Numbered from the stretch's first letter, positions 7,299 to 16,085 are shown. The stretch: 33,926 nt of DNA from Spirochaetaceae bacterium (GCA_031262035.1 JAISIL010000082.1:1-33926); one strand, 5' to 3'. A program made the numbers and translations. The notes: generated from the sequence alone by a model not told the origin.

Positions 7299-7577
7299 TT
7301 ATATTCCCAAAGCTTCAAACATATCTTCATCGGTTTCATACCAATGCGTTGGAATTTCCCCTCGCTCCATCGCTTCGCCTTCTTTAAAGGACGCAATGGT
7401 TTGCTCATTAGGATAATTGTAGTATCTGCAAAGCGGGCAATCATTGTCTGCTTCCAGAGTATCTTCTTTCACTTCAATATGATTCGCCTTTTCCAGAGCT
7501 ATGAGGCGTTGGTTCATTACAAGTAATACCTTTAAAAGATATTCATTCGTAACTTTTCTTTGTATTTGTGCCGCCAT
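7299..7577 (-). CDS. Antitoxin of the YafQ-type pair, with a CxxC motif
   Basis: The 92-residue protein starts MAAQIQRKVTNEYLLKVLL. The start at 7577 follows AAGGAG by eight bases; the longer frame to 7658 overlaps the next gene and has no site. Position and size fit a RelB/DinJ-like antitoxin, and the end (GEIPTHWYETDEDMFEALGI) resembles RelB tails that bind RelE-fold toxins. The middle is unusual: NDCPLCRYYNYPNEQT has a CxxC pair not typical of RelB. One CxxC is not enough for a zinc ribbon in a monomer, but a dimer could share a metal. AGTATACT (7596-7603) upstream is a perfect palindrome and a candidate operator. Confidence 0.7.
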   Translation of the reverse strand: MAAQIQRKVTNEYLLKVLLVMNQRLIALEKANHIEVKEDTLEADNDCPLCRYYNYPNEQTIASFKEGEAMERGEIPTHWYETDEDMFEALGI

Positions 7578-7620
7578 AATCTTCTCCTTACTATAAGTAT
7601 ACTCTAAACTACTAATTATT

Positions 7621-8502
7621 TCAATAGGGTTCCCCTTCCGCCACAAACACACGGCCATTGGGGAGTTCTAGTTTCCAGGCGTGGAGGTAGTAGCCTGTGG
7701 GGGATTTGCCGCCGCCGTATTTTATGTCGCCTTTTAAAGGGTGCCCGTGCAAGGCGCATTGGGCACGAATTTGGTGGGTGCGGCCTGTTTCTATGGATAC
7801 TTCCAAAAGTGTATTGCCATCAATATACTTCAGTGGTTTTACCTTGGTAATAGCCTGTTTACTTTGACTGTGCTTATTTCCCTCGACCGCTATGGTCTTG
7901 CGCCTTGCAGTGTTGCGCACAAGGCTGTCTTCCCAGGCCTCCTCGTTCTGCACTATTCCCAGGGCCAATGCACGATAGTTTTTTTTGATTAAGCCCTTTT
8001 GCAAAAGGCCCGAGAACCACCTTGCACCTTCCAGGCTTGTTCCAAAGGCCACCAAACCGGAAGCCCCTTGGTCCAGCCGATGAAGCGGCCCCGGTTTAAA
8101 GGACAGTGATGGCGGCAACTTCGGAGCAAGATATTCCCTCACTTGTGTTTCAAGACTATCATCCCCATGCACGGGAATGCCTTTCGGTTTGTTGACTATC
8201 AGGATACCATCGCCTTCATAGATGATCTGAAGATTCTCACGCGGAGGCGCGGAGACGCAGAGATTGGCATTTTCCACCCCCGCGCCCCCGCGGGAAAATT
8301 GTAGGGGCGAATAATTATTCGCCCCTACAATTTCTATATTGTTACCACTCGCAACCCGAAAGTCCCCGCTCCGCTTGACGCCATCAACACTCACCTTCCC
8401 CTGACGCAAGAGCCGGGAAATCAATCCCAGCGACAATTCCGGCAGTGCCTTCCTAAGCACCCTATCCAGACGCCTACCCTCATCATCCTTACCCGCAACC
8501 AC
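7621..8502 (-). CDS. RluA-family 23S rRNA pseudouridine synthase with repeat-derived insert
   Basis: The 293-residue enzyme isomerises uridine to pseudouridine in rRNA. An S4 RNA-binding domain lies at about 8-55 and the catalytic domain at 92-293. The HRLDQGASGLV motif at 141-151 holds the catalytic Asp144, and GRTHQIRAQ is intact. RluC is the closest guess, but the exact uridine target is unknown. The start is GTG at 8502, preceded by AAGGAG. Residues about 59-90, between the two domains, are encoded by repeat DNA (8236-8333) that includes a 38-base perfect palindrome. The insert stays in frame and sits in a linker, so the enzyme should still work. It follows ribonuclease Z by 21 bases. Confidence 0.92.
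   Translation of the reverse strand: MVAGKDDEGRRLDRVLRKALPELSLGLISRLLRQGKVSVDGVKRSGDFRVASGNNIEIVGANNYSPLQFSRGGAGVENANLCVSAPPRENLQIIYEGDGILIVNKPKGIPVHGDDSLETQVREYLAPKLPPSLSFKPGPLHRLDQGASGLVAFGTSLEGARWFSGLLQKGLIKKNYRALALGIVQNEEAWEDSLVRNTARRKTIAVEGNKHSQSKQAITKVKPLKYIDGNTLLEVSIETGRTHQIRAQCALHGHPLKGDIKYGGGKSPTGYYLHAWKLELPNGRVFVAEGEPY
8236..8262 (+). repeat. CTCACGC-GGAGGCGC repeat inside the RluA-type gene
   Basis: This G/C-rich motif is related to the CTCACGCAAAGGCGCAAAG copies in copA at 29385-29411 and 29559-29581 (inverted). Here it encodes part of LCVSAPPREN in the inter-domain linker. Confidence 0.7.
8296..8333. repeat. 38 bp perfect palindrome (GTAGGGGCGAAT family) inside a CDS
   Basis: The segment centred between 8314 and 8315 is its own reverse complement over 38 bases, with the core GTAGGGGCGAATAATTATTC. 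It belongs to the same family as 13937-13964 and 30689-30715. On the minus strand it encodes about twelve residues (IVGANNYSPLQF) of the pseudouridine synthase linker without breaking the frame. Confidence 0.92.
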
Positions 8503-8523
8503 TTGCTACTTGCTCCTTGCTAC

Positions 8524-9450
8524 TTAATCAACATATTCCATCGGGAAAACCATGCGGTCTTTTGTCAACACGGTGTTGGGGAAGACGGCGCGAGCTTCGC
8601 GGAGAAGGTTTTTCAGGTCGTAGTCGGTGTAACGGGGGCTGTAGTGTATAAGGCCCAGTTTGCCGGCCCCGGCCATTTTGGCAAGGTGGCCTGCCTGTTC
8701 TGCAGTCATGTGCCGCTTTTCAATGGCGCTTTCCATTAAGGCCTGTTCGAACATACCTTCGCAGATAAACAAGTCCGAGCCTTTTGCTTCGTTTGCAATT
8801 GCAGGGAATGCAAGGGTGTCCGTGACAAAAGTGAATTTACGGCCGCTCCGTTTTGGCCCCAGCACATCTTCCGGCTGAACAATTGTGCCTTCGCTGTTTT
8901 CCACTGCCTGCCCGGCCTGGAGCTTTGCCCATAAAGGCCCCATTGGCACCTGTAATTCCTTCGCCTTTTCCGGGTGGAACTCACCGGGGCGGTCTGTTTC
9001 CTCCAGTGTATAGCCATAACAGGGTTTCGTATGCCGCAGAGGGAAGGCCCGTATGTAAAAATCCTCGCCGCCATACACGACGCCAGGTTCGGTAACTTCC
9101 TTGACAATAATCTCATAATTGATATACATATCCAGCACACGGCGGCTTTCTTCGATATATTCAGCAATTTTAGGCGGGCCAAAAATATAAAGCGGGTCGT
9201 CCCGTTCCACCTGACTGGAAAGCATCAAAAGGCCGGGCAGCCCCGTTACATGGTCTGCATGGGTGTGGCTGATAAAAATGGCCGTTATCTTTTTCCAGCG
9301 CAGGTTCAAGCGCCGAAGGCTCACCTGGGTCCCCTCGCCACAATCAAAAAGAAAGAGTTCCCCTTCCCGCCTGAGTAATACCGATGTTAAATGCCGGTTG
9401 GGAAGCGGCGCCATTCCCCCGCAACCCAAAACAAATGCTTCAAGATTCAT
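8524..9450 (-). CDS. rnz: Ribonuclease Z
   Basis: The 308-residue protein is the tRNA 3'-processing endonuclease of the MBL fold. The metal-binding HTHADH motif is at 62-67 (ISHTHADHVTG), the N-terminal GCGGMAPLPNR and DCGEGTQ motifs are typical of RNase Z, and FVTDT plus the late GLIHYSPRYTD supply the remaining ligands. The length is normal for the short form. It should remove 3' trailers from tRNA precursors in the cytoplasm. The gene leads an operon with the pseudouridine synthase 21 bases downstream. The ATG at 9450 lies eight bases after a TATACT box and has no ribosome binding site. Confidence 0.95.
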   Translation of the reverse strand: MNLEAFVLGCGGMAPLPNRHLTSVLLRREGELFLFDCGEGTQVSLRRLNLRWKKITAIFISHTHADHVTGLPGLLMLSSQVERDDPLYIFGPPKIAEYIEESRRVLDMYINYEIIVKEVTEPGVVYGGEDFYIRAFPLRHTKPCYGYTLEETDRPGEFHPEKAKELQVPMGPLWAKLQAGQAVENSEGTIVQPEDVLGPKRSGRKFTFVTDTLAFPAIANEAKGSDLFICEGMFEQALMESAIEKRHMTAEQAGHLAKMAGAGKLGLIHYSPRYTDYDLKNLLREARAVFPNTVLTKDRMVFPMEYVD

Positions 9451-9458
9451 ATATAATC

Positions 9459-9487
9459 AGTATAGTGTTTTAAAAGATTAATGTCTA
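9459..9487 (-). promoter_or_regulatory. Promoter of rnz
   Basis: On the minus strand: TAGACA, a 17-base spacer and TATACT, then eight bases to the ATG. No ribosome binding site is visible, so the mRNA is probably leaderless or nearly so. Confidence 0.55.
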
Positions 9488-9498
9488 GGGATACCAGC

Positions 9499-9527
9499 TT
9501 GTATTTTTATGCAAAATCGTTTATACT
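9499..9527 (+). promoter_or_regulatory. Promoter of the metallophosphoesterase/ParB-like operon
   Basis: TTGTAT at 9499-9504, a 17-base spacer and TATACT at 9522-9527. ATG at 9540 is 12 bases past the -10 box, leaving a leader of only a few bases with no AGGAG. It is divergent from the rnz promoter. Confidence 0.6.
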
Positions 9528-9539
9528 ATAAGTGGATAT

Positions 9540-10250
9540 ATGAAAATCCTCTGTGTTGCCGACATGATTGACCCATTGGTTTACTCTGACCAGATAAAAA
9601 CACGCTATGCCGATGTTGGCTTGGCACTTTCGGCAGGGGATTTACCAATGGACTACCTGGAATTTATTGTGTCATCGCTCAATGTGCCCTTGCATTTTGT
9701 CTTTGGGAATCATAACCTTGATGAATATGATTACTATATTTCAGGGCGTGCAGGCAGTTCCAATGATATGATGGAAAGGCAGCGGGGGGAGCATAACTTT
9801 AGTTCCGGGCTGATACATGCAGGGAATCACCTCCGGCGCGAAGGGCAGTTACTGATTATGGGCCTTGGCGGTTCAATGCGTTATAATAAGAGTGAAAATC
9901 AATATACAGAATTCCAGATGTATTGGCGGATTATCAAATTGCTGCCCCATCTTTTTTGGAACAAATTAATTCACAAGCGTTATGTAGATATACTACTCAC
10001 CCATGCAGCGCCTGCAGGTATTGGCGATTTGTCCGATCCCTGCCACAAGGGCTTTAAAGCATTTCTGTGGTTCATGGAAAAATTTAAACCAAAGTATCTT
10101 TTACATGGCCACATTCACTTGTATGATATGTCGGCGCCGCGTGTGCACAAATACTGCGAAACAACAATTATCAATGTGTATAGTCACTACATAGTAGACA
10201 CAGATACTACTATAACAGTAAATATAGAGGAGAATAAAAACAATGTCTGA
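9540..10250 (+). CDS. Calcineurin-like metallophosphoesterase
   Basis: The 236-residue protein shows the metallophosphoesterase motifs SAGDLP (about 31-36), FGNHN (55-59), LLTHAAP and a late HGHIHLY. These give the two-metal centre used to cleave phosphate esters. The first motif is ADMID rather than the usual D-x-H, so one metal ligand differs from the textbook pattern. The substrate is not deducible. The gene ends eight bases inside the next gene, so the two are translationally coupled. Confidence 0.85.
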   Translation: MKILCVADMIDPLVYSDQIKTRYADVGLALSAGDLPMDYLEFIVSSLNVPLHFVFGNHNLDEYDYYISGRAGSSNDMMERQRGEHNFSSGLIHAGNHLRREGQLLIMGLGGSMRYNKSENQYTEFQMYWRIIKLLPHLFWNKLIHKRYVDILLTHAAPAGIGDLSDPCHKGFKAFLWFMEKFKPKYLLHGHIHLYDMSAPRVHKYCETTIINVYSHYIVDTDTTITVNIEENKNNV

Positions 10251-11163
10251 TGATATGAACATAAAATTAGCGCGATCAGAAGCAGAAAATGATTTTGGCA
10301 GAGCACGGGGTAAAGCGCTGCTCTCGCAGTTGATACACCTTTTGGAACCTGATCAAAATGATTTACTCTCGCTGAGCGATGTAACAAAAATTCTAAAACC
10401 AACAGGCGAAACCTATAAGGGTATGCAAGAGGTGCCCATCAAACAGATAATGGGGAGCGAGGGACGCTATCGGGATTTTACCCGCTACTTTCTGCCCCGC
10501 AGTGAACATCTGAAAAACCGCTGGATGAGTGTTGATGAAGCCCGTCTTACCGATGTTATTCTTCCCCCCATTCAATTATACGAAATCGGCAGCGTCTATT
10601 TTGTGCGCGATGGGAATCATCGTGTTTCTGTCGCAAAGTCGCAGGGAATGGATTATATTGATGCAGAGGTAACCAGCCTGACCAGTCAAATAAAAGTTGA
10701 GCCCGACATGGATCTTGATGAAATCAAGAAGGCAGTTATCACATATGAAAAAGATATCTTCTACACAAGAACTCACTACCTTGAAGTAACCGGCGACAAG
10801 CATCTTGATTTCTCGATACCCGGTCAGTATGATGTCATTTACAATCATATTCTGGGACATAAATACTATTTGAACCAGGGAGTTGACGAGGAACTTCCTT
10901 TTGCAACAGCCCTGCGTTCCTGGTTTGTCAGCGTCTACGAGCCTTTGATACAGATTATACATGACGAAAAACTATGCAGCCACTTTCCCGGCCGCACTCC
11001 CAGCGACCTGTATGTATGGATGGTAAAACACTGGGATAATCTTAAGCAAAAATACGGCAGCAGTCTTTCTATGGAAGAAGCCGCAGAGGATTTTACCGAA
11101 AAACACGGTAAACACAGAAATATCTTCAGCCAGCTTTTCAATTTTTTTGGGAGAAGAAAATAA
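10243..11163 (+). CDS. ParB/Srx-fold (DUF4032-like) protein
   Basis: The 306-residue soluble protein has the core LPPIQLYEIGSVYFVRDGNH at about 108-127, continuing RVSVAKSQG. This is the nucleotide-binding motif of the ParB/sulfiredoxin fold as found in DUF4032-type proteins. No ParB-type HTH domain is evident, so it is unlikely to be a partition protein. The ribosome binding site AGAGGAG is inside the preceding phosphoesterase gene and the genes overlap by eight bases. A joint role in nucleotide or signalling metabolism is possible but unproven. Confidence 0.75.
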   Translation: MSDDMNIKLARSEAENDFGRARGKALLSQLIHLLEPDQNDLLSLSDVTKILKPTGETYKGMQEVPIKQIMGSEGRYRDFTRYFLPRSEHLKNRWMSVDEARLTDVILPPIQLYEIGSVYFVRDGNHRVSVAKSQGMDYIDAEVTSLTSQIKVEPDMDLDEIKKAVITYEKDIFYTRTHYLEVTGDKHLDFSIPGQYDVIYNHILGHKYYLNQGVDEELPFATALRSWFVSVYEPLIQIIHDEKLCSHFPGRTPSDLYVWMVKHWDNLKQKYGSSLSMEEAAEDFTEKHGKHRNIFSQLFNFFGRRK

Positions 11164-11176
11164 GAAAAAAACCCTA

Positions 11177-11205
11177 TTGCATAAAATCAGGATTTTTTAT
11201 ATAAT
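11177..11205 (+). promoter_or_regulatory. ppdK promoter
   Basis: TTGCAT at 11177-11182, a 17-base spacer and TATAAT at 11200-11205. A leader of roughly 38 bases with GAGGAG precedes the ATG at 11250. Confidence 0.75.
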
Positions 11206-11249
11206 AGCAGTGTTACGACAAAATATTGAATATGAGGAGATTCATTTTA

Positions 11250-13907
11250 ATGAGTAAACATGTTTATTTCTTCGGCGAAGGAAAAGCCGAAGGCGACGCA
11301 AAGATGCGTGATGAACTCGGCGGCAAGGGAGCGAATCTTGCCGAGATGACTAATCTGGGAATTCCTGTTCCTCCGGGCTTCACGATTTCTACAGAGGTCT
11401 GTGCGGCTTACTACGAGAACAAGAACAAGTATCCCGCCGGGCTTGAGGACGAGGTGGCAAAACATCTGACCCATCTTGAAAGTGTGATGGGAAAGAAGCT
11501 CGGCGATGGTGACGACCCGCTGCTTGTTTCCGTTCGTTCCGGTGCTCCGGTTTCTATGCCGGGGATGATGGACACCATTTTAAACCTCGGTATGAATGAC
11601 AAGGCAGTAAAAGGCCTTGCCGCAAAAACCGGCAATCCCCGTTTTGCCTGGGATGCCTACCGCCGTTTTATTCAGATGTATGGCGATGTTGTCATGGGCG
11701 TTCCCCACGATAATTTTGAAGCGGCAATTGCTGCAATCAAAAAGGCCAAGAAGGTGCAACTTGATACCGATTTAGACGCAGCCGATTTGGAAAAGCTTGT
11801 TGCTGAGTACAAGAAAATTGTCAAGAAGGCCTGCAAAAAAGACTTTCCCCAAAAGCCTCTCGACCAGTTATGGGGAGCAATTAATGCGGTTTTCGGTTCC
11901 TGGATGAACGAACGGGCAATTAAATACCGTGAACTCAATGAAATCCGCGGCATTAAAGGCACAGCGGTAAATGTGCAGTCAATGGTCTTCGGCAACTGGG
12001 GCGACGATTCAGGCACCGGCGTGTGCTTTAGCCGCGACCCGAGCACCGGTGAGAATAAATTCTACGGTGAATACCTGATGAATGCGCAGGGCGAAGATGT
12101 TGTTGCCGGTATTCGCACACCGGAAAAACTCAGCAGCCTCGAAAAGAAAAACCCCGAAGTCTACAAGCAATTGGTTGGGGTAAAAAACACCCTTGAACAG
12201 CACTTCCATGATATGCAGGATATGGAATTTACTATTCAGCAGGGCAAATTGTTCCTTCTGCAAACCCGTAACGGCAAACGGGCCGGGGCGGCAGCAGTAA
12301 AATGCGCCATCGACATGGTAAAAGAAGGGCTTATCACCAAGGAACAGGCAATTTTGCGTGTAGAACCGGGCCATCTCGACCAGCTTCTACACCCGGCCCT
12401 CGACCCCAAGTCCATTAAGGGCAAAAAGGCTATTACCAAGGGCCTTAATGCCAGCCCCGGAGCGGCAACAGGACGCATCGTCTTTACTGCAGCCGAGGCA
12501 GAGGCGTGGCATGCCCGTGGCGAAAAGGTTCTGCTCGTTCGCAAAGACACCAGCCCCGAAGACATTGGCGGCATGGTTGCCTCTCAGGGCATTTTAACCA
12601 GCACCGGCGGTATGACCAGCCATGCGGCAGTTGTTGCACGCGGTATGGGAACCCCCTGTGTTGCAGGCGCCAAGGGCGTTTCGGTGCAGGGCAAAAAGGC
12701 CGTCATTGCAGGTAAGGCCTACAAGGAAGGCGACTGGATTTCCATCGACGGTTCCACCGGGGAAGTATATGAAGGCAAGCTCGCCCTGATTCATCCGAAA
12801 ATCGGCAAGGACATGGCAACATTCCTCGGCTGGTGCGACAAGGCCCGTAGCGATTCACACCGTGGCGACATTAAGGGCTTTAAAATCCGGACCAATGCAG
12901 ACCAGCCAGATGATGCACAGCGCGCTTTCGAGTTTGGCGCTGACGGCGTCGGGCTCTGCCGCACTGAGCACATGTTCTTCGATAAAGAAAAACTGATTCA
13001 CTTCCAGGCGATGATTCTTTCCGATACGGTAGAAGAACGAAAGGCTGCATTGAAGAAGATTCTTCCCTTGCAGAAAAAAGATTTTGCAGGTATCTTTAAG
13101 GCAATGAATGGCAAGCCGGTGACCATAAGGCTCCTCGACCCGCCGCTTCACGAATTTGTGCCGCACACAAAGGCCGACACAGAAGAACTTGCCAAGGCCC
13201 TTGGGGTAACAGCCAAGAGCTTACAGCCGAAGATTGATAAACTCCATGAAGCAAACCCGATGCTCGGCCACCGCGGATGCCGCCTTGCCATTACCTACCC
13301 AGAAATTTATGACATGCAGGTAGAAGCAATTGCACTGGCAGCCGCTGAATGTAAGGCAAAGGGCATTGATGTGCATCCTGAAATAATGATTCCTATCGTC
13401 ATCAGCCACCGCGAAGTTGCATTGCTCCGCAAAAATGCTGAGACCGTTATGAAAAATGTCTTCGATAAAAAGAAGGTATCTTTCAATATCCGCATCGGCA
13501 CAATGATTGAAGTACCCCGTGCGGCATTACGGTCGAAGAAGATGGCAGGCGATGCCGACTTCTACAGCTTTGGCACAAACGACCTTACCCAGATGACCTT
13601 CGCATTCAGCCGCGACGATGTGGCATCCTTCCTGCCGTCCTATCTGGAACAACATTTGTTGGATGTAGACCCCTTCAAGAGCATAGACGAAGACGGTGTG
13701 GGAAGGCTCATGCAGATTGCCATCACCGAAGGCCGTGAAACCAATCCGGCATTAAAGTGCGGCATCTGCGGCGAACATGGTGGAGACCCTGCGACAATAG
13801 ATTTCTGTTACCGCATTGGCCTTAACTATGTCTCCTGTTCCCCCTTCCGTGTCCCCATTGCCCGCCTTGCCGGCGCACAGGCCGCAATACGAAACGGTAA
13901 TTGGTAG
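11250..13907 (+). CDS. ppdK: Pyruvate, phosphate dikinase
   Basis: The 885-residue enzyme interconverts pyruvate, ATP and phosphate with PEP, AMP and PPi. It is a key glycolytic or gluconeogenic step in many anaerobes and links to PPi-based energy saving. The N-terminal ATP-grasp region starts with GGKGANLAEM. The swivelling domain has the phosphorylated histidine at about 458 in GGMTSHAAVVARGMGTPC. The C-terminal barrel carries GTNDLTQMTFAFSRDD and CGICGEHGGDP. The length is that of a complete enzyme. The start MSKHVYFFGEG at 11250 is preferred over TTG at 11226 because GAGGAG lies about ten bases before it. The GC content is higher than in the flanking accessory genes. Confidence 0.97.
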   Translation: MSKHVYFFGEGKAEGDAKMRDELGGKGANLAEMTNLGIPVPPGFTISTEVCAAYYENKNKYPAGLEDEVAKHLTHLESVMGKKLGDGDDPLLVSVRSGAPVSMPGMMDTILNLGMNDKAVKGLAAKTGNPRFAWDAYRRFIQMYGDVVMGVPHDNFEAAIAAIKKAKKVQLDTDLDAADLEKLVAEYKKIVKKACKKDFPQKPLDQLWGAINAVFGSWMNERAIKYRELNEIRGIKGTAVNVQSMVFGNWGDDSGTGVCFSRDPSTGENKFYGEYLMNAQGEDVVAGIRTPEKLSSLEKKNPEVYKQLVGVKNTLEQHFHDMQDMEFTIQQGKLFLLQTRNGKRAGAAAVKCAIDMVKEGLITKEQAILRVEPGHLDQLLHPALDPKSIKGKKAITKGLNASPGAATGRIVFTAAEAEAWHARGEKVLLVRKDTSPEDIGGMVASQGILTSTGGMTSHAAVVARGMGTPCVAGAKGVSVQGKKAVIAGKAYKEGDWISIDGSTGEVYEGKLALIHPKIGKDMATFLGWCDKARSDSHRGDIKGFKIRTNADQPDDAQRAFEFGADGVGLCRTEHMFFDKEKLIHFQAMILSDTVEERKAALKKILPLQKKDFAGIFKAMNGKPVTIRLLDPPLHEFVPHTKADTEELAKALGVTAKSLQPKIDKLHEANPMLGHRGCRLAITYPEIYDMQVEAIALAAAECKAKGIDVHPEIMIPIVISHREVALLRKNAETVMKNVFDKKKVSFNIRIGTMIEVPRAALRSKKMAGDADFYSFGTNDLTQMTFAFSRDDVASFLPSYLEQHLLDVDPFKSIDEDGVGRLMQIAITEGRETNPALKCGICGEHGGDPATIDFCYRIGLNYVSCSPFRVPIARLAGAQAAIRNGNW

Positions 13908-13914
13908 GTAGATG

Positions 13915-13966
13915 TAGGGCACGCCCTACACCTACCGTAGGGGCGGATGATTATCCGCCCCTACAC
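13915..13966. repeat. Two palindromic repeats after ppdK
   Basis: TGTAGGGCACGCCCTACA (about 13915-13932) is a palindrome, directly followed by GTAGGGGCGGAT-GATT-ATCCGCCCCTAC at 13937-13964. The second belongs to the family found at 8296-8333 and 30689-30715. The hairpin could protect or end the ppdK mRNA, but no T-run follows, so I do not call it a terminator. Confidence 0.85.
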
Positions 13967-14010
13967 ACCATCTATTTGCCCAGGATAAATTTCCAATTCT
14001 CATACGGCCT

Positions 14011-14038
14011 TTGCATATATTCCTTCTTATGCTATAAT
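14011..14038 (+). promoter_or_regulatory. Promoter of the DUF1703-type gene, leaderless type
   Basis: TTGCAT at 14011-14016, a 16-base spacer and TATAAT at 14033-14038. ATG at 14046 follows after seven bases, with no ribosome binding site. Confidence 0.7.
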
Positions 14039-14045
14039 ACAGAGT

Positions 14046-15731
14046 ATGAACAAGCACAAAATGCTCCCTATCGGGATAGAAAATTTTGAAGAAATGGTTA
14101 CCAAAAACTTTTGGTATGCCGACAAGACTCTCATGATTAAGGACCTGCTCGATGGTGATGTTAAAGTCCAGCTCATCACCCGGCCCCGGCGTTTCGGGAA
14201 AACCCTTAATATGAGTATGTTGCAGCATTTTTTCGACTGCACCATGGACAGCCGGGCGCTTTTCAAAGACCTCGCAATCGGCAAAGCTGGCGATGAATAC
14301 CTGGCGCACATGAATCAGTATCCGGTGATTTTTCTGACATTCAAGAGGGCAAAAAAATTAACTTTTGAAGAAGCAATCGAGGTTTTGCTGGATGAATTGG
14401 GTAGGGAGTTCAGAAGACATCAATATCTTGCAAATTCCGATAAAGTTGACAGCTATTTTCGTAAAGTGATGGCTTCCTATTTCAGCCCGACGGCTAAAAA
14501 ATTAAAACCTGAAGCATCGCTCCATCTTCTGTGCGAAGCCCTTCACAAGCACTGGGGAAAGAAAGCCATCATTTTGCTCGATGAATACGATGTGCCCCTT
14601 GAAAGTTCATACTCCGCTAATGAACCGTATTATAACAAGATGATTAGTTTTTTCAGAAGAATGATGGGCGACGCGCTCAAAGGGAATTCTTCTCTTGAGT
14701 TTGGAGTTGTCACAGGCTGCCTGCGCATCAGCAAAGAAAGCATCTTTACCGGTCTTAATAATCTTGAAGTGAACACCATACTTGACAATGGTTTTTCCAG
14801 GTATTTTGGCATAACCGAAGACGAAATGGCAGAGGCTATAGAAGAATTTGGGCTTGAGCAATACCGTGAAGGCATTCAAAAATGGTATAACGGTTATATA
14901 TTTGGCCAGACCAATGTCTATAATCCATGGAGTGTTATCAATTATATTAAGAGTTCAGTTTATGATAATCAGCCGGACTTTGTTTCTTTCTGGGCAAACA
15001 CCAGCGGAAACGATATTGTAAAAAAACTTTGGGTCCAAGCAGGGAATATTGAAAGGGACCAGATTGAAACACTGTTACAAGGCGGAGTAATAACAAAGAA
15101 AATTCACACCGAAGTTACTTTTCAGGAACTATACAATACGGTGGAAAACATTTGGAACCTCCTCTTTTTTACCGGCTACCTGAAAAAAGCCGATACGGCT
15201 CCGGTTCAAGCAGATGGAATAACACATCTTATTATTCCCAATGAAGAAGTGAAGTATATTTACCTCAATACCATTACATCATGGTTTGACAATAACTTAA
15301 AGGAAAGCAAGCACAGCGCTTTTATAAAGGCTTTACTGGAAAGTGATACCAAAATGATGGCTATTGAAATAAACAGGGTTCTTTTAAAAACTATTAGTTT
15401 TATGGACAAGGCTGAAAACTTTTACCATGGCTTCCTTACCGGTCTGCTCGCCTCAATGGGCGATGACTACTCTGTTAAATCCAATAGGGAAACAGGCAAT
15501 GGCAGGAGCGACATTATGGTCTATAGCACCCTGGACAAGAGTTTTGCGGCAATTCTGGAACTAAAAACCGCCCCCGACCTGCTGCATCTCAGTGCCGCCT
15601 GTGATGCAGCCCTGACCCAGATAAGTGAAAAAAACTATGCAGCAGAACTACACAACCTTCTCTTTACCGATATACACAAATTCGGCATTGCCTTTTGCGG
15701 CAAAGAATGCGCCGTAAAGATGGCTGAGTAA
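14046..15731 (+). CDS. AAA-ATPase-like / PD-(D/E)XK nuclease family protein (DUF1703 type)
   Basis: The 561-residue protein starts MNKHKMLPIGIENFEEM. The N-terminal part is the AAA-ATPase-like domain: FWYADKTLMI and the modified Walker A ITRPRRFGKTLNMSML at about 44-59, with LLDEYDVPL as the Walker B region. The C-terminus has a PDDEXK_9-type nuclease core with GRSDIMV (Asp489) and AILELKTA (Glu505, Lys507). Such proteins are often expanded in anaerobes of the gut and in Treponema. Their function is not established; a role in mobile-element biology or defence is often suggested. All core motifs look intact. It is convergent with the XRE gene, three bases from its stop. Confidence 0.9.
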   Translation: MNKHKMLPIGIENFEEMVTKNFWYADKTLMIKDLLDGDVKVQLITRPRRFGKTLNMSMLQHFFDCTMDSRALFKDLAIGKAGDEYLAHMNQYPVIFLTFKRAKKLTFEEAIEVLLDELGREFRRHQYLANSDKVDSYFRKVMASYFSPTAKKLKPEASLHLLCEALHKHWGKKAIILLDEYDVPLESSYSANEPYYNKMISFFRRMMGDALKGNSSLEFGVVTGCLRISKESIFTGLNNLEVNTILDNGFSRYFGITEDEMAEAIEEFGLEQYREGIQKWYNGYIFGQTNVYNPWSVINYIKSSVYDNQPDFVSFWANTSGNDIVKKLWVQAGNIERDQIETLLQGGVITKKIHTEVTFQELYNTVENIWNLLFFTGYLKKADTAPVQADGITHLIIPNEEVKYIYLNTITSWFDNNLKESKHSAFIKALLESDTKMMAIEINRVLLKTISFMDKAENFYHGFLTGLLASMGDDYSVKSNRETGNGRSDIMVYSTLDKSFAAILELKTAPDLLHLSAACDAALTQISEKNYAAELHNLLFTDIHKFGIAFCGKECAVKMAE

Positions 15732-15734
15732 GAG

Positions 15735-16079
15735 CTAGATAGAGGCCTGATACTCGTCCAGGACTTTTTGGATGGTTGATTCGAGGGCTTTTGTGGTGGA
15801 TTCTGTTATGGCAGGCTTTAAGTCGCCGAGAATCTTCTTTTGCATTATTTGGATAGAACGGGTGAGGGATGGCGCTTGGGAAAAAAGTTCACTTACATCA
15901 ATTCCAAGGGCTTCTGCAATCCTGTCAAGCATCTCCGGGCTGGGAAACTTAAGGCAAAGCTCAATCATAGCAAGAAAATTAGTAGACATTCCTACCTTTC
16001 GAGCTAAAGAAGCCTGAGATAAGTTCATCTCATGCCTCCTGTCCTTTATATTATTGGCAAGGAGTTCCCTTACATTCAT
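15735..16079 (-). CDS. XRE-family helix-turn-helix regulator (second copy)
   Basis: This protein of about 114 residues has an N-terminal HTH at about 5-65, with LSQASLARKVGMSTNFLAMIE as the HTH region and LKFPSPEM after it, plus a helical tail. It is a paralogue of the regulator at 5919-6263. Two adjacent ATGs exist (16082 and 16079). I choose 16079 because it lies six bases after TATAAT, the spacing seen at other genes here. No ribosome binding site is visible. It is divergent from the tandem lipoprotein genes and likely controls them and itself. Confidence 0.87.
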   Translation of the reverse strand: MNVRELLANNIKDRRHEMNLSQASLARKVGMSTNFLAMIELCLKFPSPEMLDRIAEALGIDVSELFSQAPSLTRSIQIMQKKILGDLKPAITESTTKALESTIQKVLDEYQASI

Positions 16080-16085
16080 CATTGT

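Noticed and set aside
8736-9182. 148-residue frame inside rnz
   Set aside because: It is a shadow frame on the same strand as the well-supported ribonuclease Z.
13937-13964. Rho-independent terminator after ppdK
   Set aside because: The stem is strong but no T-run follows, and the same palindrome occurs inside coding genes, so it is a dispersed repeat.
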